From IMG/VR virus record IMGVR_UViG_3300032284_000155, positions 1 through 46,668 of that record: a stretch of 46,668 nucleotides of DNA; one strand, 5' to 3'. Numbering within the stretch: the first letter of the stretch is position 1; the number at the start of each line of letters is the position of its first letter. Source of the DNA: a virus. Shown here piece by piece: positions 15,227 through 22,891 of this stretch. The notes beneath the pieces were generated by a model. That model was not told the origin of the DNA. It worked only from the letters and a program-made list of their open reading frames with translations, and did not search any database. The position numbers and the translations under genes were made by a program.

Positions 15227-15676
15227 TTAGATACCTTTACCAAAGGATGTAGAAGACTTTCTCTCTTTAAAGATAGGCATTCTTGGATCACTTTGGCGCA
15301 TAAGACTATTATCTACAGCCTCTGTTTGAGCTTGTGTTTGTTTAGCAAAATGACTATTTCGCTGTTCAACAAACTCTACAGGAGTCTTGCAAAGTAACAA
15401 TCCACCAACCTCAATGTTGTCTTTATAACGACTATTGGGATCAGCTAACAGTTGAAATTTGGGTTGCTCTTCTAATCGAACTGGCTCCCAACCTTCTCTC
15501 AGTTTTGCTGAAAGATTGCGTGGGTCTGCGTTGTTCAATGTCGAAACGCGAATCCAACGGTATGCATATCCGGCCTGTCTGTCTGGCTCGGGAAGCAATT
15601 CAGGTAACGCCCACTGCTTGGGACGCTCTGATACCGCACGTGTTTCTAACTCTCTTGTAAGTCTATTCTCAGCCAT
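15227..15676 (-). CDS. Conserved head-module protein
   Basis: A 149-residue hydrophilic protein: RPKQWALPELLPEPDRQAGYAYRWIRVSTLNNADPRNLSAKLREGWEPV, then GGLLLCKTPVEFVEQRNSHFAKQTQAQTEAVDNSLMRQSDPRMPIF. I recall YRWIR....G..D..N....LREGWE.V and L.L.K.P.E...QR..+ from small proteins encoded between scaffold and capsid genes of many phages. It could assist head assembly. It overlaps the scaffold gene 3' end by 8 bases. Confidence 0.7.
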   Translation of the reverse strand: MAENRLTRELETRAVSERPKQWALPELLPEPDRQAGYAYRWIRVSTLNNADPRNLSAKLREGWEPVRLEEQPKFQLLADPNSRYKDNIEVGGLLLCKTPVEFVEQRNSHFAKQTQAQTEAVDNSLMRQSDPRMPIFKERKSSTSFGKGI

Positions 15677-16616
15677 TTTGTGCCTCCAATTTTAAAACTT
15701 CCTTAACATACTGCTCGTTAGTCAAACCTAGCTTCTTAGCTATATTGACTTGGCTCATTTTTAGTTTGACTTTGTTTGAAGCCGTACTACGAACTGCCGG
15801 AGCCACTACTGTGCTCGGTCTTGTACGAGCAGGTTCAGGTTTAGTTTCGACCTGTGGAGACCCAAAATTTTCGGGAAACCTTTTTCGGATTGTGTTGTCC
15901 AATGCCGAATAATATTCGTCAGAACCAACTACGACACCATTGCGTTTAAGCTTTTCGTGTAAGCCTAATGCAGCGGCAGTCATTTCCTCATCTTGTCCAA
16001 ACCAAGAATTGCGTTCTTGCCACGCCATTGCTCTTTGGTCGGGTCTGGGAACAGTTGGGACTGGCTGTTGTTGCGTTTGTACAGGAATTTCTTCCTCTTG
16101 TAAAGCAGGTCTGTAGTTTTTTGCCTGCATTATGCGCAAATTAGCCACTTGCATGGCCTGTTGAGCTTCAATAATGGCATCTGTATCACCAGTGTCATAG
16201 GCTTCTTTATAAGCCTTTTTCGCCATTTCCAGCTCCATATTTGCTGCATTTTGCACAGTTGAGACGTATTCTTTCTCTCCTGTGGACAACAAACCTTTGA
16301 TCCGTTTATTCTCATCTAGCAAGCGTTTAGCTAATGTCAAAGCCTCTTGTTGCTCTCGCATCGCTGATTCTTTTTCACGTCGCTCATCGTGCCAGACTTT
16401 GCGCATCTGTTTAAGTTTGATCTTGACATTCTCATCATAAGCGTCAAGCTCATCCTTCTCTAATTCTTCCACTAGTGGGGGAGGCAATGGCGTTTTGCCA
16501 CGGTCTTCCGTTGGAGTATCGTCTTCAATCTCAATCTCAAAGCCAGAATCTTCGGGTTTACCCTTAGCTTCTACTTCGTCAGGAAATTGGAATTTATCGT
16601 TTTCAAATTCAGGCAT
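15669..16616 (-). CDS. Head scaffolding protein
   Basis: A 315-residue, highly charged, largely helical protein. An acidic N-terminus (FEIEIEDDTPTEDRGKTPLPPP) precedes coiled-coil text (KLKQMRKVWHDERREKESAMREQQEALTLAKRLLDENKRIKGLL), helical repeats (MELEMAKKAYKEAYDTGDTDAIIEAQQAMQVANLRI), a Gln/Pro linker, and the C-terminal basic helix-turn-helix NKVKLKMSQVNIAKKLGLTNEQYVKEVLKLEAQNG. A basic C-terminal capsid-binding helix after a coiled coil is typical of phage scaffolds. Location between co-chaperonin/portal and capsid genes agrees. Confidence 0.8.
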   Translation of the reverse strand: MPEFENDKFQFPDEVEAKGKPEDSGFEIEIEDDTPTEDRGKTPLPPPLVEELEKDELDAYDENVKIKLKQMRKVWHDERREKESAMREQQEALTLAKRLLDENKRIKGLLSTGEKEYVSTVQNAANMELEMAKKAYKEAYDTGDTDAIIEAQQAMQVANLRIMQAKNYRPALQEEEIPVQTQQQPVPTVPRPDQRAMAWQERNSWFGQDEEMTAAALGLHEKLKRNGVVVGSDEYYSALDNTIRKRFPENFGSPQVETKPEPARTRPSTVVAPAVRSTASNKVKLKMSQVNIAKKLGLTNEQYVKEVLKLEAQNG

Positions 16617-16627
16617 TTTGTGCTCCT

Positions 16628-17044
16628 TTATTTGCGTCTAATTCCACGGGGGTCATCAACTGTGCCCTCGACAGAATCATCATTAATAATACGAAATTCA
16701 CGACCGTGAATGACTAATCTCGACCCAGCGCTTGGTCTTACCAAAATAAAATCACCCTTCTTGCACCAAGGGCCAGTTGGGAAACGCTTGTCATCTTTAT
16801 AGCAATCAGAGCCGAGTTCTACAACAAACAAAACAGTAGTCAAAACTTCTTCGTTTCTAATTGTTTCGTCAGATTTAACAATCCCACTGTCGTATTCTTT
16901 ATCTACTTCAGGAATAGCACAAAGAATGCGGTAACCAGTAGGTTTGGGTAATAACTTACCTTTCTCGGCTCCTGTCGCCTCGCTGTTGTATATACCGACA
17001 ACTTGCGGGTTATTGGGGTTTGTACCCAATAGAATTTCACTCAT
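16628..17044 (-). CDS. GroES-like co-chaperonin
   Basis: A 138-residue protein with a GroES (Cpn10) pattern: PTGYRILCAIPEVDKEYDSGIVKSDETIRNEEVLTTVLFVVELG (residues 35-78) corresponds to the N-terminal strand, the GroEL-binding mobile loop (SGIV at 53-56, near GroES GGIVL) and the following strand. FPTGPWCKKGDFILVRPSAGSRLVIHGREFRIINDDSVEGTVDDP matches the C-terminal barrel (GD.V....G......G.E....ND..V...V). It would act with host GroEL, as T4 gp31 does, to fold the capsid protein; its place among the head genes fits. The ATG overlaps the previous gene by 8 bases, with GGAGAG upstream. Confidence 0.75.
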   Translation of the reverse strand: MSEILLGTNPNNPQVVGIYNSEATGAEKGKLLPKPTGYRILCAIPEVDKEYDSGIVKSDETIRNEEVLTTVLFVVELGSDCYKDDKRFPTGPWCKKGDFILVRPSAGSRLVIHGREFRIINDDSVEGTVDDPRGIRRK

Positions 17045-17225
17045 CAGAACTCTCCATGTTTTGTTTCAGGTCTAGTGTGTAACCCCTTGCGGTGAGCAGA
17101 CCCCGAATCTCTCCGCAAAGTTTCTTGTATTCCTCAAAGCTTTCGGCCTTTCCTTCTGACAGATAGTCCTTAACTTGAGAAATTTTTTCGTCTATTTCTT
17201 TTGTCAAAACGTCAAATACATCCAT
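17037..17225 (-). CDS. Small helical protein between portal and co-chaperonin
   Basis: A 62-residue protein: MDVFDVLTKEIDEKISQVKDYLSEGKAESFEEYKKLCGEIRGLLTARGYTLDLKQNM. It is predicted helical and charged. From memory similar 60-residue proteins (F..Y..+CGEI+GL..AR..+.DL.+) accompany portal genes of many aquatic phages; function unknown. Its start shares one base with the portal stop. Confidence 0.7.
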   Translation of the reverse strand: MDVFDVLTKEIDEKISQVKDYLSEGKAESFEEYKKLCGEIRGLLTARGYTLDLKQNMESSDE

Positions 17226-19819
17226 TACTCTTCCTTACTTTTTGTTGGTCGTTTATTAAGAGTAGCTTGTAGCCCTTGCGCTAACAAAGTAGCTTCATGC
17301 TTTCCTTGGTCGTGGTTCTGATTAGCGATCTGAGTCTTTCTCTGGTGGTCGTGTTGCGCCATCAAACTCATCTCATGCTTGCCTCTGTCGTGATTCTGGT
17401 CAGCAATCTGCGTATTCTTCTCGTGGTTATGTTGCGACATTGTTTTTAACACGTCCGCTCCCGTATTGACCAACTCCATCTGTTTCTGATTGCGTGACTG
17501 CATCACACTCTTCAACACATCAACCTTCAACTGCTGTGCTTTAAACGCCGCATCAGTCTGGTCTTTCTGCATCTTGCGAGCTTGCTCTTGCGCTTTGATC
17601 TGTAACTCTTGCTGCTGCATCTGAATAAGCGGGTCTTGAGCTTGTTGCTGGGCTTGTTGTTGAGCAGCCTGACCTTGGTGCTGTTGCAGTAACTGTTGTG
17701 CAGCTTGTGCAAGTAGCGGAGCCAGTCTTGCTTCGACCTCGGGATCCATATGAATCTCTTCGCCGCTCTCATCCTGTTGTGGAGGTAGAGACATACCAAG
17801 CTGCTGCTCAATCTGTACCCGATACTCAAACCCTAAGTGCTCACTGATGTGAGCTTGCATAGCGGCTTGTAGCGCCTGTGCGTTGGGGTTGTTCTGCATC
17901 AACTGCATGACTTGTGGGTCTTGCATAGCCGACATATGCACAATAATATGTGACTTGTGGTCTTGATACGCAAACGCTTTGACTGGCTTGCCCTTGAGCA
18001 CATTCTGATTCTCAGACACGGGATCTGTGGGTTTTTGATCCTCATCCATCGGTACTAACTTCTCGGCATTCTTAATGCCAAGCACGTCCAACATCTGACG
18101 ATGTAGGAGTGGTAAGTTGTACAACTGAGGAGACTGTTGCGCCAACTGCAACACCGCTTGGTACTGCACAATCTTCTGCGCCATTGTGGACGCATTTGGG
18201 TCGCTCACAGGTATCACATCCACATTATCATAGTCGCTACGCTTGGCTTTGCGGCTACCCTCGGTAGGCTCGTATGAGTAATCTTCTGGTGTGTAGGCGG
18301 CAATGATGTTCTTTAGGAGACCCAACTCTTGCTTCATCGCATAGTGGATGCGGGCTTGAATTGCACTCATGGTCTTGAGTGTGCGCTCCAAAATAGCCAG
18401 TGTCGTACCGACTGGAGCTTGGCCTGACATATCGCTGATTTGCAAGTCAGCAGTATTAGCAAACCTTCTACCCTCTTCCACAATTGCGTTTAAGAGAGTC
18501 ATCAAAGTCTGGCTTGGCTCCTTGTATGGTAAGGGCAACAAGTTGTCTTTAATAGTGCCACCGGGCACGTCCACATCACGCCATTCTCCGGGTGCTATGG
18601 GTGTATCGTCTCCTTTTACACGCAAGCCTCTTGCTTTAAAGCCACCGGGCAGGTTGCTCAATGTGCCTGCATCTACCAACTGACGGATAAGTGAAGTGCC
18701 AGACTTGGCAAACGCACCGACCAAGTGGATCAATCCAAAGGCATAGAACCCAAAGCCGGGCACGTATGGATAGTGCACGTAGTGGTTACGCTTAGTGAAC
18801 ATCTTGTCGTCTGGTTCCCAGTTGCGACGAATAGCCAAAACTTTTTGGCTTCCTTTCTCTATGGAGATAATATATGGCAACTTAATGCCAGTGGGTTGCC
18901 CATCTTCTCCCTTGTGCTCATAGCCTTCCAAGTCAAGGTCTACGTTCATCTCCAACACTTTAAAGCGGTCATCCGTTGTGGCTCTGAAGCCCATCTTCTC
19001 CGCAATTTTTTTCTCAACCTCGTCCAATATATTATCTGGAGTGCCAAGGTCAATGTCTCTATAGAACCCAGCTACTTGCAATCTGCGTAGCTCGTTCTCG
19101 GTCTTACGCATCACGTGCGTTACCCTCTCAGCAGACTCTAGATTACTGGCTCCATAAGGCACCACAATATCTTCCGCTGGCACAAATATAGACACTTGCC
19201 TATCTAGGTGCGGGTCAAAATACACTTTCTTAAACGCATTGCCCGATAGCCCCAAGCCCCACAACATGCGCTCATGCTCGGTGCGATACTCGGTCATCAC
19301 GTCCGTCAACTGGTAGTTCATGTCATCTTGCACACGAACTGCTGCGGCTTTCTTGGCTGGGGTTTCTTTGCCTATGATCTGGGTCTTTACTGGCCCTGAT
19401 GCAGGAAATGTGCTCATCATGGTTTCTGACTGAAACTTTACAAGCGCCTCGGTTAAGAGTGGATGGAACACACCACAAGCGCCCTCCCAAGGCTCGGCAC
19501 GTTGCTCAATCTTCATCCCTAGAAGCTCTAGACCATCTACATAAGTTTGCATCCAGTCTTTTCTAGAATTTACATCGTCTTCATAATCACTAATCAACTC
19601 ACTTGCCATAGACTGAAGTTCAGCTTCGCTCATATCTTCAGCAAGGTTTTTATTAAACTCGTCCTCGTCCGTACCTTTCTCCATGCTGATGTCCATATCC
19701 CCTGCATGAATATGTACGGCTTCAGGATCTTCAATCTCGATCTCAATCTCGGGATTACCCTGATCTATAAGTTGCTCTAACCCTGCTGGGGCTGCATATA
19801 GTGATTTGTCAATAGTCAT
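17225..19819 (-). CDS. Portal protein, P22-size
   Basis: An 864-residue protein. An acidic N-terminus is followed by conserved portal text: SRKDWMQTYVDGLELLGMK, PWEGACGVFHPLLTEALVKFQSETMMSTFPASGPVKTQIIG, WGLGLSGNAFKKVYFDP, VPAEDIVVPYGASNLESAERVTHVM. Near residues 350-480 come VPGFGFYAFGLIHLVG and a conserved core ending TADLQISDMSGQAPVGTTLAILERTLKTMSAIQARIHYAMKQEL. The C-terminal 200 residues are Gln/Ala/His-rich and helical, like P22-type portal barrels, with two tandem copies of a TQIA(D/N)QNHD(R/Q)GKHE unit (about residues 797-853). The dodecameric portal docks terminase and neck. AGGA precedes the ATG. Confidence 0.85.
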   Translation of the reverse strand: MTIDKSLYAAPAGLEQLIDQGNPEIEIEIEDPEAVHIHAGDMDISMEKGTDEDEFNKNLAEDMSEAELQSMASELISDYEDDVNSRKDWMQTYVDGLELLGMKIEQRAEPWEGACGVFHPLLTEALVKFQSETMMSTFPASGPVKTQIIGKETPAKKAAAVRVQDDMNYQLTDVMTEYRTEHERMLWGLGLSGNAFKKVYFDPHLDRQVSIFVPAEDIVVPYGASNLESAERVTHVMRKTENELRRLQVAGFYRDIDLGTPDNILDEVEKKIAEKMGFRATTDDRFKVLEMNVDLDLEGYEHKGEDGQPTGIKLPYIISIEKGSQKVLAIRRNWEPDDKMFTKRNHYVHYPYVPGFGFYAFGLIHLVGAFAKSGTSLIRQLVDAGTLSNLPGGFKARGLRVKGDDTPIAPGEWRDVDVPGGTIKDNLLPLPYKEPSQTLMTLLNAIVEEGRRFANTADLQISDMSGQAPVGTTLAILERTLKTMSAIQARIHYAMKQELGLLKNIIAAYTPEDYSYEPTEGSRKAKRSDYDNVDVIPVSDPNASTMAQKIVQYQAVLQLAQQSPQLYNLPLLHRQMLDVLGIKNAEKLVPMDEDQKPTDPVSENQNVLKGKPVKAFAYQDHKSHIIVHMSAMQDPQVMQLMQNNPNAQALQAAMQAHISEHLGFEYRVQIEQQLGMSLPPQQDESGEEIHMDPEVEARLAPLLAQAAQQLLQQHQGQAAQQQAQQQAQDPLIQMQQQELQIKAQEQARKMQKDQTDAAFKAQQLKVDVLKSVMQSRNQKQMELVNTGADVLKTMSQHNHEKNTQIADQNHDRGKHEMSLMAQHDHQRKTQIANQNHDQGKHEATLLAQGLQATLNKRPTKSKEE

Positions 19820-19827
19820 ATTTATCC

Positions 19828-21339
19828 TTAATAGTATTCTTTCTTGCGGCGGAAATACTGAATGTCATCTTTCTCGTCCGACTCTAACCGAATAAACCCA
19901 CCCCGTCTATATCTAATAAGAGCTTGTGACATAGAGTCAACCATATCGTCATGCTCTCCAGATGGGAAGGAAGCAACCTCTTCAACCAGTTCTTCAGCCC
20001 AATTTGTATTGGGAACCCACACCATTCCGCTTGCAAACAAATCTGATACTGAATTCAACCTAGCTATCTTATCATTACCTTTGGTTGGAGTGAAATCTTG
20101 CACGGGTATGCCCATCGCACGCAGCTCGAAGATCAGTGGAGACCCTGCTGCCTTTGCTTCAACAATAATAGTATCTGGATCCCACTCTTTGAACTCTTTG
20201 AACGCTCGTTGCTTGAGTTCTGGAAACTCCATACGCTTCTTGAACGCATTTAGCAGAATAATATTGGCCTGATTAATGCCCCTATCGTCCGGCAAATAGA
20301 AAACTCCCCACGTTGTACACGCAGAATAGTCACTTCTTTCCGATTTTAAGAACGCCGTATCCCAAGACTGGATTACAAACTCGCAATATGGGGGGTTTTC
20401 CTCGTCCCAAATCTTCCACCACTCCCTTTTTATGATGGCAGACACGTCTGAAGTGGGCTGTTGCTGGTACTGAGCCATCCATTTTGCGTTTGGAAGCTCG
20501 GTTTTTAGGGCTTCAAGCTCTTTTAATGACCAAAACTGGGGCCAAAGTGGTCTTCCAGTAGGTAAAAGTGCAGGAAATTCGATCACTTTCCACTCTTCTC
20601 CCGACCTTTGGGCCGCCGCTTTGAGTACTTGCCCCGTCAAATCCTTTTTTGACCAGCGTGTCATCACGACCACAATCGCTCCGCCCGGTTGCAGACGCTG
20701 ACGTGGGCCTGACGTATACCACTCATACGTCTTATCATATATCTCAGGGTTTACTTCCGATAAGGCGGCTTCTTGTTCCGAATGCGGGTCATCAATGATG
20801 AGGAGGTCAGCGCCTTTACCCGTAACTGCACCACCCACACCAATCGCAAAATATTCTCCCGCAAAGTTAGTGGCCCACCTGCCAGCAGCTTTAGAGTCAG
20901 CTTGTAGAGCGACTTCCGGAAATATGTCTTTATAGCTGTCAGAATCAACTAAGTTCCTCACTTTCCTACCAAAGCCTACAGCCAACTCAGCCGTGTGGCT
21001 GGTTTGGATAATTTTTTTACCTGGGAATAACCCTAGGAACCAACTTGGCAGTAGATAAGACGCAAACTCAGACTTGGTATGACGGGGTGGCATATTAATA
21101 ATAAGCCGTTTGACTTTCCCTTCAGCCACTTCTTGGAATGCTTTTGCCATCCGCTCGTGGTGTCTACCATGAATAAACCCAGGCCACATGTATTTTACAT
21201 ATGCCATGAAATCTGTTTTAGCTATTTGCTTTGTCTTAGACCGTCTAGCTTCGGCGAGTAGTGCCCCGACCTTCTGTTGTGCAGCAGGTGGCAAATTGGG
21301 TAAAGCTCTTTCAGCTTTCAGCAGGAGGCTCTGATCCAT
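19828..21339 (-). CDS. terL: Terminase large subunit
   Basis: A 503-residue ATPase-nuclease that packages DNA. The ATPase has an atypical Walker A, INMPPRHTKSE (residues 81-91), Walker B LLIIDDPHSEQE (179-190) and a coupling-type VVVMTRWS (223-230). The RNase H-like nuclease has QSWDTAF (D327), IIVEAKAAGSP (E394) and GEHDDMVDSMSQAL (D464/D465). Length is normal. Its ATG, preceded by AGGA, overlaps the 3' end of the small subunit gene by 29 bases. The nuclease and ATPase residues all look intact. Confidence 0.95.
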   Translation of the reverse strand: MDQSLLLKAERALPNLPPAAQQKVGALLAEARRSKTKQIAKTDFMAYVKYMWPGFIHGRHHERMAKAFQEVAEGKVKRLIINMPPRHTKSEFASYLLPSWFLGLFPGKKIIQTSHTAELAVGFGRKVRNLVDSDSYKDIFPEVALQADSKAAGRWATNFAGEYFAIGVGGAVTGKGADLLIIDDPHSEQEAALSEVNPEIYDKTYEWYTSGPRQRLQPGGAIVVVMTRWSKKDLTGQVLKAAAQRSGEEWKVIEFPALLPTGRPLWPQFWSLKELEALKTELPNAKWMAQYQQQPTSDVSAIIKREWWKIWDEENPPYCEFVIQSWDTAFLKSERSDYSACTTWGVFYLPDDRGINQANIILLNAFKKRMEFPELKQRAFKEFKEWDPDTIIVEAKAAGSPLIFELRAMGIPVQDFTPTKGNDKIARLNSVSDLFASGMVWVPNTNWAEELVEEVASFPSGEHDDMVDSMSQALIRYRRGGFIRLESDEKDDIQYFRRKKEYY

Positions 21340-21904
21340 TCACCATTCCTAGTTCTTCATCCAAGTCCATATCCCCAATACTTTTTGGTTTGGGTTTTGC
21401 TTCCACGTCCGTTACACCCCCACCAAATAACTCTAAAGTTTTGCGCAGCTCGGACTCAATGTCCTCGACTGTGCGGTGGGTAACTGTGACATCAATACGC
21501 TCTGAGAACAACCCAACACTTGAGATCTTGCCTAAATTTTCTAGGGCTTTCATGCGTTGACGCGGATCTGGATCTACAGATTCAACTATTAACTTGTTTG
21601 TGATGTAGTTCCTCAAACGTCTAGAAACATCTAATACTTCGTGATCCCACTCACTCAATATTGCTTCTAGGTTAATTATTGTGCCCGGTGTCAGATCTTT
21701 TACTGGTGGCATTTTGCCTTCTGCCATGATCTGATGTGATGCAGCTTTGTCTTGTGGGGTGATGCTTACATCTGCGCCTTGCTTAATTAGCTCTTGCACC
21801 GTTTCAAAATAGGCGTGAGCTTTGACCCGGAAGTCTTCAATTTCTTCCGGTGTCGTGTCGAACGGGAATGGAATCCCAATTTCTGGTGTAGCTAAGATTG
21901 GCAT
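21311..21904 (-). CDS. terS: Terminase small subunit (putative)
   Basis: A 197-residue protein directly before terL. The core ILSEWDHEVLDVSRRLRNYITNKLIVESVDPDPRQRMKALENLGKISSVGLFSERIDVTVTHRTVEDIESELRKTLELFGG resembles small terminase subunits I remember from podoviruses (RLRNYI.NKL..E..D.DP..R++AL..LGKIS.VGLF.ER....V.H++.E+LE). It has an acidic C-terminal tail. The ATG has no clear SD and lies only 22 bases beyond the encoded CCA of the tRNA. Confidence 0.75.
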   Translation of the reverse strand: MPILATPEIGIPFPFDTTPEEIEDFRVKAHAYFETVQELIKQGADVSITPQDKAASHQIMAEGKMPPVKDLTPGTIINLEAILSEWDHEVLDVSRRLRNYITNKLIVESVDPDPRQRMKALENLGKISSVGLFSERIDVTVTHRTVEDIESELRKTLELFGGGVTDVEAKPKPKSIGDMDLDEELGMVNGSEPPAES

Positions 21905-21926
21905 AGAACTTTTTTGTGGGTTCGGT

Positions 21927-22001
21927 TGGTTGCAGAGGCCGGGTTCGCACCGACGATCTTCTGGTTATGAGCCAGACGAGATACTGCTTCTCCACTCTGC
22001 T
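21927..22001 (-). tRNA. tRNA-Met(CAT), initiator-like
   Basis: A 75-nt cloverleaf on the minus strand. Acceptor AGCAGAG/CTCTGCA has six pairs with an A1-A72 mismatch; D stem GAGA/TCTC with a shortened loop AGCAGTA; anticodon stem TCTGG/CCAGA with loop CTCATAA (anticodon CAT); variable AGATC; T stem GTCGG/CCGGC with loop TGCGAAC; discriminator A and encoded CCA. Many positions match E. coli initiator tRNA, including the lack of a 1-72 pair. It differs by losing the GG of the D loop and U55, and one of the three anticodon-stem GC pairs. It lies first in the late operon, just before terS. Confidence 0.75.
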
Positions 22002-22210
22002 GGTTTATTGTACAGTGTTTTTATTTAAAAATATATACCCCCCGGGGGTGTTCGATTTAAATTAGTGACGGGGGGTGTTTGCTATGTAATACTTTAGTTA
22101 TATTAGTTTTTAAAAGTGTGGGATCGGTTGTGCAGATTAGTAAGTATGGGGCATGGTCGGAGTCCCAAAACCAATTTGGGGGGTGGGGGTACGCTGCGCC
22201 CGTCCGAATT

Positions 22211-22228
22211 TATGAACAGCTGTTCATA
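22211..22228. promoter_or_regulatory. Perfect 18-bp palindromic operator
   Basis: TATGAACAGCTGTTCATA, fully self-complementary. It lies where transcription from the predicted minus-strand promoter would begin, and shares AACA-NN-TGTTCATA with the dispersed 20-bp elements of the early arm. Confidence 0.7.
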
Positions 22229-22230
22229 TG

Positions 22231-22260
22231 TTTATAAAAAATACTTGTATAAAAGACCAA
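22231..22260 (-). promoter_or_regulatory. Possible late promoter (minus strand)
   Basis: TTGGTC (22255-22260), 18-bp spacer, TATAAA (22231-22236) on the minus strand. It overlaps the early promoter, so only one might be used at a time. It is the best sigma70-like site upstream of the tRNA-terS operon but is far from consensus. Confidence 0.4.
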
Positions 22261-22273
22261 TATCGGTTATACT
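22245..22273 (+). promoter_or_regulatory. Early promoter
   Basis: TTGTAT (22245-22250), 17-bp spacer, TATACT (22268-22273). It would start transcription near 22280, at the inverted repeat CATTAGA/TCTAATG, and drives the first early gene. Confidence 0.75.
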
Positions 22274-22305
22274 GAAAGCTCATTAGATCTTCTAATGAAA
22301 ACAAC

Positions 22306-22325
22306 TTATTAACAACTGTTCATAA
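22306..22325 (+). repeat. 20-bp dispersed palindromic element, copy 1
   Basis: TTATTAACAACTGTTCATAA in the leader of the first early gene, before its own SD (AAAAGGGAA). Confidence 0.75.
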
Positions 22326-22337
22326 AAGGGAAACATC

Positions 22338-22874
22338 ATGTCTACACAAATTGACACACAAACTGGTTATTCATTGGTAGTTAAATCGGTACAAGACGCT
22401 ATAAAATCGGATGTAACATCCGAACACAAATGGGTATCATGCTCTAAGAATGTCGTTTCATTCTTCGGTACTGAAACCGCATTGGAAGGGGTTAAAGCCC
22501 AATTTATTGCGGACGCTATTTTGCCCGCCATTGATAAGCGCCATGCGCAAGCGCTTGCAAGCGAGTTACCACGCAAGGGTTCAAAAGAGTATAACGAGTT
22601 AACTGACTCTGAAAAGACTTTATGGGAAGATAAAAACCAAGCGAAAAAAGACGCTCGCTCTACTTGCAACACTTACTTCAATCGGGTTTTGTCTTATGCT
22701 TTCCCAAAAGTAAAAGAGGAAAACGCAACAACTGCAACCAATGAAACAAAAGAATTGGAAATGCTTAACGCATTAATCAAGAGACTTGAAAAAGCCGAGT
22801 CTCGCACTTACTCGATCACGGCAGTTATGGCATCATTACTTCAAGCACGAATCGACATGGCAAAACAAGTATAA
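22338..22874 (+). CDS. First early protein, unknown, own transcription unit
   Basis: A 178-residue protein, not recognised. It appears alpha-helical, with a basic middle (SELPRKGSKEYNELTDSEKTLWEDKNQAKKDARSTCNTYFNRVLSYAFPKVKEE) and a C-terminal coiled coil (ELEMLNALIKRLEKAESRTYSITAVMASLLQARIDMAK). It has its own promoter, a palindromic element in the leader and a strong terminator 18 bases after the stop. That arrangement suits an abundant immediate-early product, perhaps a host-takeover or regulatory factor; no DNA-binding motif is obvious. Confidence 0.8.
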   Translation: MSTQIDTQTGYSLVVKSVQDAIKSDVTSEHKWVSCSKNVVSFFGTETALEGVKAQFIADAILPAIDKRHAQALASELPRKGSKEYNELTDSEKTLWEDKNQAKKDARSTCNTYFNRVLSYAFPKVKEENATTATNETKELEMLNALIKRLEKAESRTYSITAVMASLLQARIDMAKQV

Positions 22875-22891
22875 ACGAAACTGCTCAAACT

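Larger units (their letters stand above)
22002..22337. promoter_or_regulatory. Divergent early/late control region
   Basis: These 336 bases have no gene. They hold the early promoter (22245-22273), a possible back-to-back late promoter (22231-22260, minus), a perfect 18-bp palindrome (22211-22228), the inverted repeat CATTAGA-TCT-TCTAATG (22281-22297) at the early start point and an operator-like copy (22306-22325). Further left are a CCCCCGGGGG palindrome (22039-22048), a direct repeat CGGGGGTGTT/CGGGGGGTGTT (about 22043 and 22069), the hairpin CCCAAA/TTTGGG (22164-22180) and a G-rich run (22178-22189). Confidence 0.7.

Noticed and set aside
22178-22189. G-quadruplex
   Set aside because: Only two clear G runs on this strand close together; four runs with short loops are not present.
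22211-22228. LexA/SOS box (GAAC-N4-GTTC)
   Set aside because: This one copy fits the Gram-positive LexA pattern, but the other copies have TAAC on the left and lack the pattern, so a phage-specific site is more likely. A LexA link is not excluded for this copy.
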